Part shown: positions 7,977 to 17,093 of the stretch, piece by piece
How positions within the stretch are numbered: the first letter of the stretch is position 1
How the letters are laid out: each line of letters opens with the position of its first letter
Source: an uncultured Pseudomonadota bacterium
GTDB taxonomy: Bacteria > Pseudomonadota > Gammaproteobacteria > Steroidobacterales > Steroidobacteraceae
Direction of reading: 5' to 3'
Assembly: GCA_903884105.1 (NCBI GenBank)
Contig: CAISDJ010000042.1
Coordinates: forward strand, 62,001 to 126,000
DNA length: 64,000 nucleotides
Translations under genes and position numbers: made by a program
Notes under the pieces: model-generated
The model's database searches: none
Told to the model about the DNA's origin: nothing
Seen by the model: the letters and a program-made list of their open reading frames with translations, nothing else

Positions 7977-8852
7977 ATGGACGCCGCCCTCGCTGACCTG
8001 CTGGTCCTGCTCAATCTCGAACGCCTCGAGGTGAACATGTACCGCGGGACGAGCCGCGACATCGGCAGTCCGCAGGTCTTCGGCGGGCAGGTGCTCGGTC
8101 AGGCGTTGATGGCGGCAACCGGCACCGTCGAGGATCGCATCGTGCATTCGCTGCACGCGTACTTCCTGCGCGCCGGGGACTTCAACCTGCCGATCGTGTA
8201 TGAAGTCGATCGCAGTCGAGATGGTTCGCACTTTTCCAGCCGTCGCGTCGTCGCGATCCAGAACGGCCAGCAGATCTTCCACATGTCGGCCTCGTTCCAG
8301 TCGCCGGAAGAGGGCCTCGAGCATCAAACGCAGATGCCTGACGTACCGCCTCCGGAGTCGCTGCCGGAGCGATCTGTATTGGCAAACAGTCCCCTGGTCT
8401 CTGAGCAGCAACGACGCTTCTTCAGCCGAGTGCGCCCGTTCGACATCCGGCTGGTCGGGATGGAAAGGCTGCTGAGTGGTCTGGCAATGGAGCCCTCGCT
8501 GCAAGTCTGGTTTCGTGCCTCCGACCCGCTTCCCGACGGCGAATCCCTGCATCGCGGCATGCTCGCTTACGTCTCGGACTTCTACTTGCTGATGACTGCG
8601 ACCTTGCCGCATGGAATTCCGTTCCCGAGCAAACAGCTGCGCTGCGCGAGCATTGACCATGCCATGTGGTTCCACCGCCCCGTGCGCGTCGACGAGTGGT
8701 TGCTGTATTCCATGGACAGCCCCAGCGCCTCCGGCGCGCGCGGCCTCTCGCGCGGCAGCATCTTCAGCCGTGATGGTCGCCTCGTCGCGTCGACGGCGCA
8801 GGAAGGGCTGATGAGGGTGATGACGGAGAGGGGGAAGGGCGGAGACGGGTAG
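7977..8852 (+). CDS. tesB: acyl-CoA thioesterase II
   Basis: 291 aa, the usual length of TesB. Double hotdog protein: the first domain has YRGTSRDIGSPQVFGGQVLGQAL (split here as residues 22-44) and the following HSLHAYFLRAGD, the second has IDHAMWFHRPVRVDEWLLY and GARGLSRGSIFSRDGRLVAS, both hallmark segments. It hydrolyses medium- and long-chain acyl-CoA to free acid and CoA in the cytoplasm. The start at 7977 follows the repeat element directly, with CGAGGTTCC just upstream as a weak ribosome-binding site. It appears to be transcribed alone. Confidence 0.95.
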   Translation: MDAALADLLVLLNLERLEVNMYRGTSRDIGSPQVFGGQVLGQALMAATGTVEDRIVHSLHAYFLRAGDFNLPIVYEVDRSRDGSHFSSRRVVAIQNGQQIFHMSASFQSPEEGLEHQTQMPDVPPPESLPERSVLANSPLVSEQQRRFFSRVRPFDIRLVGMERLLSGLAMEPSLQVWFRASDPLPDGESLHRGMLAYVSDFYLLMTATLPHGIPFPSKQLRCASIDHAMWFHRPVRVDEWLLYSMDSPSASGARGLSRGSIFSRDGRLVASTAQEGLMRVMTERGKGGDG

Positions 8853-9011
8853 GCCGGTGGACTCTGACAACAAGCATGCTTGCCGACAGTCCTGCTTGGC
8901 GGAGCCCGACCTTGACGGCACCCCGCTGGCCGGCAGGCCTGCCCGCCTTTGTTCCGTGTACCATGTCGCCGCCCGGGCGCAGTGCCGGTGCCGTCGTCTC
9001 GGGGGGATCGA

Positions 9012-10640
9012 TTGAACCGTCCAACACTCCGCGTGGAATCGCTGGTTGCGTTGATTGCGCTCTATTGCGTGGTCTTCGGCAACGGCCCGTGGTGGTCGGC
9101 GGTGGCCGCGGGACGGTCGCTGGGCGATCCGGCCACGTGGCTGTTCATGGGGTGCTGCTTCGTGATGCTGGTGGCGCTGCACTTCTTCGTGCTCGCGCTG
9201 CCCGCGACGAGATGGACGGCCAAGGCATGGCTGACGCTCATCGTCATCGGCACGTCCTTCGCCGTGTACTGGATGCGAACGTACGCGGTGATGCTCGATC
9301 CCTCGATGCTCCGCAATGTCGTGAGTACGGACAAGCGCGAAGCGAGCGAGCTGCTGACGGCGGCACTCGCCGTGAACGTTGTTGTCTGGGCCGTGGTGCC
9401 CGTCGCTTTCATCTGGTGGGTGCGGCTCGATGAGCGGCCCTTGCTGCGGGCCGCCGGGTTCAAGGTGGCTGCGCTGATCATTGCCCTCGTGGTCGCCGTC
9501 GCTTCGGTGATGCCCGTGTCTCGTGACCTCACGTCGCTGATGCGCAACCAGCGCGAGCTGCGGTACCTCGTGACACCGGGCAACTACCTCTACTCGCTCG
9601 GGCGCAATGTCATGACCGATGCGAAGGCGGTCAATGCGCCGAAGGGGGTGGTGGGCGCCGATGCGCAGCGCGTGGCTGCCGTGGTTTCCGCAAAGCCGAA
9701 GGTGTTCGTGTTCGTCGTTGGCGAGACGGCGCGCGCAGCGAATTTCTCGCTGTTCGGTTACTCGCGCGAGACGACGCCCGAGCTGCCGACGCTCGAGATC
9801 CTGCCCTTCAGCAACGTCAAGGCTTGCGGAACCTCGACCGAAGTGTCGCTGCCCTGCATGTTCTCGCCGTTCGGTCGCGCCGATTACGATGAAGACCAGA
9901 TCCGCGGTAGTGAGGGTCTGTTGCAGGTACTCGCACGCGCCGGCGTGGTCGTGAAGTGGACCGACAACCAGTCGGGCTGCAAGGGTGTCTGCGATGGCCC
10001 CGGAATCGAATACCGCAAGCCCGACAAGGCGTACGCACCGGACCTGTGCGACAGCGACGAATGTCTTGATGAAGTCCTGGTCCGTACGCTGCAGCAGGAT
10101 CTGGATGCGGCCAGTGGCGACACCGTCATCGTCCTGCACCAGATGGGCAATCATGGCCCCGCGTACTTCCGGCGCTATCCTCCGGCTTTCCGCCGCTTCA
10201 CGCCCGATTGCGCCACGGCGGAGTTGCGCAACTGTTCGGCAGAAGAGGTCGTGAACGCGTACGACAATGCCATTCTGTATACGGACCACGTGCTTGCCGA
10301 CATCATCCGGCTGCTGTCGGCTCAGTCACAGCGGGTCGATACGGCCTTTCTGTATGTATCTGATCATGGCGAATCACTGGGCGAGTCCGGTCTGTACCTG
10401 CATGGCCTGCCCTATGCGATTGCGCCAGAGCTGCAGACGCATGTACCCATGATCGTGTGGATGTCACCGGGCTTCGCGGCCACGAGCCACGTGGATGTGG
10501 CTTGCCTGCGGGGCCGGACCAAGGCGGCCTATTCGCACGACAATCTCTTCCACTCGCTGCTTGGAATCCTCGACGTGACGACTACCGTCTACAAGCCCGA
10601 GCGCGACCTGTTTGCACCGTGCCGCACGGGCGGCACCTGA
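9012..10640 (+). CDS. lipid A phosphoethanolamine transferase (EptA/MCR-like)
   Basis: 542 aa from a TTG at 9012, chosen because it follows GGGGGGA at 5 bp and begins the first membrane helix; the upstream open frame is low complexity. About five N-terminal membrane segments (to about residue 190) precede a periplasmic sulfatase-like domain. Signatures: VVGETARAANFSLFGYSRET with the nucleophile Thr, CGTSTEVSLPCMFS, NQSGCKGVCDG, HQMGNHGPAYF and YVSDHGESLGE with metal ligands; multiple Cys for disulfides. The family moves phosphoethanolamine from phosphatidylethanolamine to lipid A or core sugar, lowering surface charge and polymyxin binding. Chromosomal and stand-alone, so probably a normal envelope gene. 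Confidence 0.93.
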   Translation: MNRPTLRVESLVALIALYCVVFGNGPWWSAVAAGRSLGDPATWLFMGCCFVMLVALHFFVLALPATRWTAKAWLTLIVIGTSFAVYWMRTYAVMLDPSMLRNVVSTDKREASELLTAALAVNVVVWAVVPVAFIWWVRLDERPLLRAAGFKVAALIIALVVAVASVMPVSRDLTSLMRNQRELRYLVTPGNYLYSLGRNVMTDAKAVNAPKGVVGADAQRVAAVVSAKPKVFVFVVGETARAANFSLFGYSRETTPELPTLEILPFSNVKACGTSTEVSLPCMFSPFGRADYDEDQIRGSEGLLQVLARAGVVVKWTDNQSGCKGVCDGPGIEYRKPDKAYAPDLCDSDECLDEVLVRTLQQDLDAASGDTVIVLHQMGNHGPAYFRRYPPAFRRFTPDCATAELRNCSAEEVVNAYDNAILYTDHVLADIIRLLSAQSQRVDTAFLYVSDHGESLGESGLYLHGLPYAIAPELQTHVPMIVWMSPGFAATSHVDVACLRGRTKAAYSHDNLFHSLLGILDVTTTVYKPERDLFAPCRTGGT

Positions 10641-10674
10641 TAGTTCGATCACACTCAAGTTCCAAGGAGCTGAC

Positions 10675-11286
10675 ATGAATTTCACGAAGCGAAGCGGCGC
10701 GGCGCTGGTTGCCACCCTGATGCTGCTCGGTGGCTGTGCCACGACGGGCAGCGGCGGATCCTGGCAGACGCTGATTGACGGCGCGAAGGGCCTCGACAAC
10801 TTCAAGGCCGTCGGCGACGCCAACTGGCGTGCGGAAGGCGGCGCCATTGTGGCCGACAAGGGCAAGGGCGGCTTCCTCGTGTCGAAGCAGACGTATCGCG
10901 ATGTCGAGATCAAGGCGGAGTTCTGGGCCGACGACACCACCAACAGCGGCATCTTCGTCCGGGCGTCCGATCCCGGGACGATCACCGCGACCAATGCCTA
11001 TGAGGTGAACATCTATGATCGCCGCCCCGATCCGACGTATGCCACCGGCGGCATCGTCGACGTCGCGAAGGTCAAGGGCGTGTACAAGGCAGCGGGCAAA
11101 TGGAACACGATGGTCATCACCGCGAAGGGCGACCAGTTCGTCATCGTGCTCAATGGCGTCGAAACGTCGAGGGGCAGCGACGCCAAGCACCCGCAGGGAC
11201 CGATCGCGCTGCAGTTCGGTGCGGGTCCGGAAGGCTCGCCGCTCGGCAGCATCAAGTGGCGCAAGGTGCAGGTCAGGTCGCTCTAA
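10675..11286 (+). CDS. DUF1080 (3-keto-disaccharide hydrolase-like) lipoprotein
   Basis: 203 aa from the ATG at 10675, preceded by AAGGAGCTGAC, a near-ideal ribosome-binding site. The N-terminus is a lipoprotein signal with lipobox LLGGC at about residues 18-22. The rest is a single DUF1080 jelly-roll domain: WQTLIDGAKGLDNF, then NWRAEGGAIVADKGKGGFLV, YRDVEIKAEFWADDTTNSGIF, WNTMVITAKGDQFVIVLNG and GPIALQFG. Members are concanavalin-like beta sandwiches linked to 3-keto-glycoside cleavage, though most are uncharacterised. It lies 34 bp behind the phosphoethanolamine transferase but has a strong own ribosome-binding site. Confidence 0.9.
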   Translation: MNFTKRSGAALVATLMLLGGCATTGSGGSWQTLIDGAKGLDNFKAVGDANWRAEGGAIVADKGKGGFLVSKQTYRDVEIKAEFWADDTTNSGIFVRASDPGTITATNAYEVNIYDRRPDPTYATGGIVDVAKVKGVYKAAGKWNTMVITAKGDQFVIVLNGVETSRGSDAKHPQGPIALQFGAGPEGSPLGSIKWRKVQVRSL

Positions 11287-11330
11287 GGCGCAAGACACCC
11301 TTTCGCGCCCCTGGCGGCGCGGCGAGCGGG

Positions 11331-11358
11331 AACCCCCCCCTGCCGGCCCGGGGGGTTT
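11331..11358 (+). terminator. possible terminator hairpin
   Basis: AACCCCCC (from 11331) and GGGGGGTT (to 11357) can form an 8-bp stem around a short GC-rich loop, followed by one more T. It lies 45 bp after the DUF1080 gene. Weak U tract. Confidence 0.4.
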
Positions 11359-11463
11359 CGCGCTACGATCGCGCCCGGGAAGGGATCTGCCCGGCTTTTC
11401 ATTGCAGCGCAAGAAAACGTCCGGCAGATCGCGTGATCCATGAATCCACCGAGTGAAATAAAG

Positions 11464-13575
11464 ATGGCAAGACAGAGCAAGAGTCTGCAAGTAGGCCTGC
11501 TGATGGGCGGGCTTGTGGTGTCCGGGGCGGTGTTCGCCCAGAACCAGCCCGTTTATTCAAGCGCTCAGGTTGACCGCGCCAAGGCGACGTACGCTGGCGC
11601 CGGCGGCTGTTTCGCCTGTCACGGCCCGGATCTCGGCGGGGGTGAATTCGGACCGCCGCTGCGCGGCGTCAACTTCCGCAATCGCTGGGCCGGAGCCACG
11701 ATGGCCGAGCTGTTCGACCAGCTCAAGCAGATGCCTCCGGGCGGTGCCGCCAACCTCGGCGACAGCACCTATGCCGACCTCGCTGCGCTGATCCTCTCCG
11801 AAAACGGCTATACCGCCGGCGCTACCGGCTTCCCGACGGACCGCGCCACGTTGCAGACGATGGCCATGCCGGGTGAGCGTCCGAAGCAGCAGGGTGGCCA
11901 GCGCCTGTCGTCGCTCGCAAAATTGCCTTTCTACCCGACGCCCCCGAATCCGCTCGACAAGATTTCGCCGGTGACCGATGCACTGCTCACCAGCGCGCCT
12001 GAAGGCGAATGGCTGCAGTGGCGTCGCACGTGGGACGCCCATGCGTACAGCCCCCTCAAGGAAGTGACGCGCGCCAATGCGGATAACCTTCGCCTCAACT
12101 GGTCGTTTGCGTTGCCCGCGGGTGCCAATGCGACCACGCCGCTGGTCCACGACGGCGTGATGTTCCTGTATGCGCAGGACAACGTCATCGCGCTCAACGC
12201 CAAGACGGGCGAACTGCTGTGGCGCTACGTTCCGGAGCTGGCCAAGGACACGCGCTCCAACGTCAAACGGTCGCTCGCTCTGTATGGCAACAAGGTCTAC
12301 ACAGCGACTTCCGACGGACGCGTCATTGCCCTCAACGTGCAGACCGGCAAGGTGGTGTGGAACGAGCCGATCGACGAGCAGGTGCAGGCTGGCACTTCCG
12401 GCGGTCCGCTGGTCGCGAAGGGCAAGCTGATGATCGGCGTGCTCGGCCGCCCGAATCCCGGTGGTGGCTACATCCAGGCCTTCGATGCCGAGACGGGCAA
12501 GAAGGCCTGGCGCTTCTACAGCATTCCGCGTCCGGGCGAGGTGGGTGCCAATTCGTGGAACGGCGTCGACCTCTCGAAGCTGACCGGCGGTTCCGTGTGG
12601 ACGCCGGGCTACTACGATCCGGTCAACAACCTCGTGTTCTTCAGCCCGACACCGACGTACGACACGCTGCCGCTGCGTGACAAGGTGAAGACGAAGGGCG
12701 TGACCAATGACGCGCTGTTCACCGACACGACCATTGCGCTGAATCCCGACACGGGCAAGCTCGTCTGGTATTACCAGCACATGCAGAACGACCAGTGGGA
12801 TCTCGACTGGGGCTTCGAGCGCCAGATCGTGAACCTGAAGGTGGGTGGCGTGGAGCGTCGTGCAGTCGTCACCGGGGGCAAGCTCGGCATCTTCGATGCG
12901 ATGGATGCAAAGACCGGCGAGTACCTGTCGTCCACCGATGTGGGCTGGCAGAACCTCGTCACCAAGATCGACCCGAAGACGGGCTACAAGACGACGAAGC
13001 CCGAACTGCTGCCCGGCGACGGCAAGTCGAAGTTCATGTGCCCGCATGCGGGCGGTGGTCGCAGCTGGATGCCGACGGCGCTGAACCCGAACACGAAGAT
13101 CCTCTTCGTGCCGCTCGTGGAGTCCTGCATGGCGCTGGCGCAGGTTGCTGCGGGTGAGCGCGGGTCGCTGACTACGGGCGTCCGTTGGGAACTGATGCCG
13201 CACGAGAAGTCGGACGGCAAGTATGGCCGCGTGCAGGCGATCAACCTCGAGACCCACCAGACGGTGTGGACGGCGCGTGATCGCGCTCCGACCAGCACGG
13301 GCGTCCTTGCAACGGCGGGCGGCGTGGTATTCGCCGGTGCACTCGACCGCTACTTCAAGGCCTACGACGAGACCAACGGCAACGTGCTGTGGAAGGCTCG
13401 CTTGAGCGACGTGCCGAGCACTGCCCCGATCACCTACTCGGTGGACGGCAAGCAGTATGTCGCGATCGTGGTCGGCTACGGCAGCGCCCAGTCTGCATCG
13501 TTCGGTGCCCTCGTGCCCGAGATCATCGTGCCGGTGATTCCGAGTTCGTCGGTCTACGTGTTCGCGCTGCCCTAG
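11464..13575 (+). CDS. cytochrome c / PQQ-binding beta-propeller dehydrogenase (copy 1)
   Basis: 703 aa from the ATG at 11464, which starts the signal peptide (ending VFAQNQPVY); an in-frame ATG at 11440 would add eight polar residues. An N-terminal cytochrome c domain carries one haem site (CFACH, about residues 49-53). A quinoprotein beta-propeller follows, with blade repeats such as DNVIALNAKTGELLWRY, DGRVIALNVQTGKVVWNE and QAFDAETGKKAWRFY, and the segment QHMQNDQWDLDWGF in the place where quinoprotein alcohol dehydrogenases carry their WDxD catalytic Asp. The adjacent-cysteine ring of methanol dehydrogenases is absent. Likely periplasmic oxidation of an alcohol with electrons passed to the fused haem; substrate unknown. 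Tandem paralogue follows. Confidence 0.92.
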   Translation: MARQSKSLQVGLLMGGLVVSGAVFAQNQPVYSSAQVDRAKATYAGAGGCFACHGPDLGGGEFGPPLRGVNFRNRWAGATMAELFDQLKQMPPGGAANLGDSTYADLAALILSENGYTAGATGFPTDRATLQTMAMPGERPKQQGGQRLSSLAKLPFYPTPPNPLDKISPVTDALLTSAPEGEWLQWRRTWDAHAYSPLKEVTRANADNLRLNWSFALPAGANATTPLVHDGVMFLYAQDNVIALNAKTGELLWRYVPELAKDTRSNVKRSLALYGNKVYTATSDGRVIALNVQTGKVVWNEPIDEQVQAGTSGGPLVAKGKLMIGVLGRPNPGGGYIQAFDAETGKKAWRFYSIPRPGEVGANSWNGVDLSKLTGGSVWTPGYYDPVNNLVFFSPTPTYDTLPLRDKVKTKGVTNDALFTDTTIALNPDTGKLVWYYQHMQNDQWDLDWGFERQIVNLKVGGVERRAVVTGGKLGIFDAMDAKTGEYLSSTDVGWQNLVTKIDPKTGYKTTKPELLPGDGKSKFMCPHAGGGRSWMPTALNPNTKILFVPLVESCMALAQVAAGERGSLTTGVRWELMPHEKSDGKYGRVQAINLETHQTVWTARDRAPTSTGVLATAGGVVFAGALDRYFKAYDETNGNVLWKARLSDVPSTAPITYSVDGKQYVAIVVGYGSAQSASFGALVPEIIVPVIPSSSVYVFALP

Positions 13576-13592
13576 GCGTTCAATGACTGGAG

Positions 13593-13620
13593 GGCAACGG
13601 ACCGTTCGCGGTCCGTTGCC
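13593..13620 (+). terminator. strong hairpin between the two PQQ dehydrogenases
   Basis: A perfect 12-bp stem, GGCAACGGACCG (13593-13604) with CGGTCCGTTGCC (13609-13620), closes a TTCG tetraloop, an exceptionally stable RNA hairpin. No T run follows. It may end or attenuate transcription between the paralogues, or protect the upstream mRNA 3' end. Confidence 0.6.
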
Positions 13621-13708
13621 GCTTCCCGGTCAGGCGTGTGCAGGCGACCGTCCTGTTGCATGCAACCCAAGCTCCGTCTTCTCCTTACGCTTCCGCGAGT
13701 ACCCGTCC

Positions 13709-15817
13709 ATGACAACGACAGCCAGCTACCGCCTGCGATGGGCTATCTTGATTGGCGGGCTCGCCGCTTCAGGTGCACTGTATGGGCAGAACGCGCCGGT
13801 GTACTCGAGCGACCAGGCAGAGCGCGGCAAAGCCACTTACACCGGTGCCGGCGGCTGCGTCGCCTGTCATGGCCCGGACCTGTCTGGCGGCCAGTTCGGC
13901 CCGTCCCTGAAGGGTGTCAGTTTCCGCAACCGCTGGTCCGGGATGACGATGGCCGAGCTGTTCGCGCAGCTGAAGCAGATGCCGCCGGGGGGCGGAGGGA
14001 GCCTTGGCGATGCCGTCTATGCAGATCTCGCTGCGCTGATCCTGTCGGCGAATGGTTTTTCAGCCGGCAGTGCGTTTCCAACGGATCCGACAGCGCTCAA
14101 GGCAATGGCCATGCCGGGCGAGCGGCGCGCAGAGACAGGCTTTGTCCGCCTGAAACCCGGCACGAAGCTCCCTTTCTATCCCACGGCGGCGAATCCGCTC
14201 GAGAAGATCACGCCGGTCACGGATGCGCTGCTCACGACTGCGCCCGAAGGCGAGTGGCTCCAGTGGCGTCGTACCTGGGACGCGCATGCTTATAGCCCGT
14301 TGAAGCAGGTGACGAAGTCCAATGCAAAGAACCTGCAGCTCGCGTGGTCTTTCGCATTGCCCGCCGGTCCGAATACGACGACACCGCTGGTCCATGACGG
14401 CGTGATGTTCCTGTTTGCACAGGACAACGTGCTGGCGCTCGATGCCCGGAGCGGCGAGCTGCTCTGGCGTTACGTCCACACGCTGCCGCAGGGCGATCGT
14501 TCCAGTGCCAAGCGTGCACTGGCCCTGTACGGCAACAAAGTCTACGCACCGACCTCCGATGGACGCGTCGTCGCGCTCGATGTGCAGACCGGCAAGGTCG
14601 TGTGGAACGAGCCGGTCGACAATGACGTCAAGGCCTCGACCACCGGCGGACTCCTCGCGGCGAAGGGCAAAGTCATGCTCGGCACGACCGGCTTCGCGCC
14701 GGGCGGCGGGTACATCCAGGCGTTCGATGCGGAGACCGGCAAGAAGCTGTGGCGCTTCTACGGCATCCCGCGCCCGGGTGAGAAGGGCAGCGAGACGTGG
14801 AACGGCACTGAGCTTGGCAAGATGTCCGGCGGCTCCGTGTGGACGCCCGGCTACTACGATCCGGTGAACGACCTCGTGTACTTCAGCCCGACACCCACGT
14901 ACGACACGAAGCCGTTGCGGGATCCTTCCGGCGTACCGGGCACAACCAACGATGCGCTGTTCACCGACACGACCATTGCGCTGAATCCGGATACGGGCAA
15001 GCTGGTCTGGTACTACCAGCACATGCAGAACGACCAGTGGGATCTCGACTGGGGCTTCGAGCGCCAGATCGTGAACCTCAAGGTCAACGGTGTGGATCGT
15101 CGCGCGGTCGTCACGGGCGGCAAGCTCGGCATCTTCGATGCGATGGATGCGAAGACGGGCGAGTACCTGTCGTCCACCGACATGGGCTGGCAGACGCTGG
15201 TGACGTCCATCGATCCGAAGACGGGCCACAAGAACTACGACCCCAATATGGTCCCTGGTGATGGCGTGGCGAAGTTCCTCTGCCCGCATGCAGGCGGTGG
15301 CCGCAGCTGGATGCCGACGGCCATGAACGGTGCCGCGAAGGTCATCTACATCCCTGCCGTCGAGACGTGCATGAACATGGCGCCGGTCGCCGCGGGCGAA
15401 CGAGGTGCGCTCACCACAGGCGTCAACTGGGAGTTGCAGCCGCATCCGCAGTCCGATGGCAATTTCGGCCGTTTGCAGGCCATCAACGTGGAGACCCACA
15501 AGACGCTGTGGACGCAGCGCGAGCGCGCGCCTACGACGACAGGCGTGCTGGCCACGGCAGGCGGTGTGTTGTTCTCAGGCTCGCTCGACCGCTTCTTCAA
15601 AGCGTATGACCAGTCGACCGGCAAGATGCTCTGGAAGAGCCGACTCGGCGACGTTCCCAGCGCGGCCCCGATCACCTATTCGGTGGGTGGCAAGCAGTAC
15701 GTCGCGATGGTCGTCGGCTACGGTGCCCCGCAGTCCGCATCGTTCGGTGCACTGGTGCCGGAGATCGTGACGCCGGTGATTCCGAGTTCGTCGGTGTCGG
15801 TGTTCGCGCTGCCGTAG
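13709..15817 (+). CDS. cytochrome c / PQQ-binding beta-propeller dehydrogenase (copy 2)
   Basis: 702 aa from the ATG at 13709, chosen because it begins the signal peptide (ending LYGQNAPVY); the open frame upstream crosses the hairpin region and is not protein-like. Haem site CVACH at about residues 50-54, then the same propeller as copy 1. Long stretches are identical between the two, for example the region around QHMQNDQWDLDWGF and DAMDAKTGEYLSSTD, so this is a fairly recent tandem duplication. Differences concentrate in the cytochrome linker and in loops such as LRDPSGVPGTTNDA against LRDKVKTKGVTNDA, which could mean a shifted substrate range. Periplasmic; electrons probably pass from PQQ to the fused haem. 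Confidence 0.92.
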   Translation: MTTTASYRLRWAILIGGLAASGALYGQNAPVYSSDQAERGKATYTGAGGCVACHGPDLSGGQFGPSLKGVSFRNRWSGMTMAELFAQLKQMPPGGGGSLGDAVYADLAALILSANGFSAGSAFPTDPTALKAMAMPGERRAETGFVRLKPGTKLPFYPTAANPLEKITPVTDALLTTAPEGEWLQWRRTWDAHAYSPLKQVTKSNAKNLQLAWSFALPAGPNTTTPLVHDGVMFLFAQDNVLALDARSGELLWRYVHTLPQGDRSSAKRALALYGNKVYAPTSDGRVVALDVQTGKVVWNEPVDNDVKASTTGGLLAAKGKVMLGTTGFAPGGGYIQAFDAETGKKLWRFYGIPRPGEKGSETWNGTELGKMSGGSVWTPGYYDPVNDLVYFSPTPTYDTKPLRDPSGVPGTTNDALFTDTTIALNPDTGKLVWYYQHMQNDQWDLDWGFERQIVNLKVNGVDRRAVVTGGKLGIFDAMDAKTGEYLSSTDMGWQTLVTSIDPKTGHKNYDPNMVPGDGVAKFLCPHAGGGRSWMPTAMNGAAKVIYIPAVETCMNMAPVAAGERGALTTGVNWELQPHPQSDGNFGRLQAINVETHKTLWTQRERAPTTTGVLATAGGVLFSGSLDRFFKAYDQSTGKMLWKSRLGDVPSAAPITYSVGGKQYVAMVVGYGAPQSASFGALVPEIVTPVIPSSSVSVFALP

Positions 15818-15832
15818 CGATTCCCTGCATCG

Positions 15833-15856
15833 GTGCCGGCCTTGGCGGGCCGGCAC
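15833..15856. terminator. bidirectional hairpin between convergent genes
   Basis: GTGCCGGCC (15833-15841) and GGCCGGCAC (15848-15856) form a perfect 9-bp stem with a 6-base loop, 16 bp after the PQQ gene and 30 bp before the end of the minus-strand acyl-CoA dehydrogenase gene. Confidence 0.55.
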
Positions 15857-15885
15857 TACGGCGAGACTTGCATCGACGATTGTGA

Positions 15886-17067
15886 TCAGAAGGCGGGGAT
15901 CCCGGTGATTGCCCGCCCGAGGATCAGCGCATGGATGTCGTGTGTGCCCTCATAGGTGTTGACCACCTCGAGATTCACCAGGTGTCGCACGACGCCGTAC
16001 TCGTCGCTGATGCCGTTGCCGCCCATCATGTCGCGGGCCAGACGGGCGATCTCCAGCGCTTTGCCGCAACTGTTGCGTTTCAGGATGCTGGTCACTTCAA
16101 CCGGGGCGATGCCTTCATCGCGCATCCGTCCAAGCCGCAAGCAGGCCTGCAGCCCGAGTGCGATTTCCGTCAGCATGTCCGCGAGCTTCTTCTGGATCAA
16201 CTGATTGGCGGCCAGCGGCTTGCCGAACTGCTTGCGATCGAGCACGTACTGCCGCGCGCGGCGGTAGCAGTCTTCGGCTGCACCGAGTGCGCCCCAGGCA
16301 ATCCCGAAGCGCGCACTGTCGAGGCAGGTAAAGGGACCTTTCAGCCCGCGCACATCCGGAAACGCGTTCTCGTCGGGGCAGAACACGCCGTCCATCACGA
16401 CCTCGCCGGTGATGCTGGCTCGCAAACCGACCTTGCCGTGGATGGCTGGCGCCGACAGGCCTTTCCAGCCCTTCTCGAGCACGAAGCCACGGATGCTGCC
16501 CTCGTCGTCCTTCGCCCAGATGACAAACACGTCGGCGATGGGGCTGTTCGAGATCCACGTCTTGGCGCCCGACAGCGACCAGCCTCCCGCCACTTTCTTT
16601 GCACGCGTGATCATGCTGCCCGGATCGGAGCCGTGATTCGGCTCGGTGAGACCGAAGCAGCCGATCCACTCGCCTGTCGCGAGCTTCGGCAGGTATTTCT
16701 GTTTCGTGGCCTCATTGCCGAATTCATTGATCGGCACCATCACCAGCGATGACTGCACGCTCATCATCGAGCGATAACCTGAATCGACGGTCTCTACCTC
16801 GCGGGCGATGAGGCCGTAGCAGACGTAATTGAGCGCAGCGCCGCCGTACCGTTCTGGAATGGTCGGGCCCAACAGTCCAAGTTCGCCCATCTCGCGGAAG
16901 ATGGCCACGTCGGTTTTCTCGTGCCTGAACGCCTCGAGCACGCGGGGCTGCAATTGCTCCTGGCAGTAGCTGTGCGCCGCGTCGCGCACGGCACGTTCAT
17001 CGTCGGTCAGTTGCGCGTTGAGCAACAGTGGATCGTCACGGTCGAAGGCGGCTTTTCTTCCAGCCAT
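15886..17067 (-). CDS. gcdH: glutaryl-CoA dehydrogenase
   Basis: 393 aa from the ATG at 17067; the frame is open further upstream but that part lies in the MFS gene. The protein follows the glutaryl-CoA dehydrogenase pattern closely: [72 protein letters not shown] and, at the C-terminus, [17 protein letters not shown] containing the catalytic Glu (YEGT) of this group. It oxidises and decarboxylates glutaryl-CoA to crotonyl-CoA with FAD, a step in lysine, tryptophan and benzoyl-CoA-type aromatic degradation. It lies 26 bp behind an MFS transporter gene, so both are probably cotranscribed. Acyl-CoA dehydrogenase of another dicarboxylate is the alternative. Confidence 0.93.
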   Translation of the reverse strand: MAGRKAAFDRDDPLLLNAQLTDDERAVRDAAHSYCQEQLQPRVLEAFRHEKTDVAIFREMGELGLLGPTIPERYGGAALNYVCYGLIAREVETVDSGYRSMMSVQSSLVMVPINEFGNEATKQKYLPKLATGEWIGCFGLTEPNHGSDPGSMITRAKKVAGGWSLSGAKTWISNSPIADVFVIWAKDDEGSIRGFVLEKGWKGLSAPAIHGKVGLRASITGEVVMDGVFCPDENAFPDVRGLKGPFTCLDSARFGIAWGALGAAEDCYRRARQYVLDRKQFGKPLAANQLIQKKLADMLTEIALGLQACLRLGRMRDEGIAPVEVTSILKRNSCGKALEIARLARDMMGGNGISDEYGVVRHLVNLEVVNTYEGTHDIHALILGRAITGIPAF

Positions 17068-17093
17068 GGTTAGGTTCCCTGGAGTCCTGAAGT

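Noticed and set aside
8871-8952. short palindromes (CAAGCATGCTTG, GGCAGGCCTGCC) upstream of the phosphoethanolamine transferase gene, possibly a REP-like element
   Set aside because: Only one copy is visible in the window, so a repeat family cannot be supported from this sequence.
7902-10289. 795-codon open frame on the minus strand opposite tesB and the phosphoethanolamine transferase gene
   Set aside because: It is a shadow of two well-supported plus-strand genes in GC-rich sequence; its translation is Arg/His-rich with no family resemblance.
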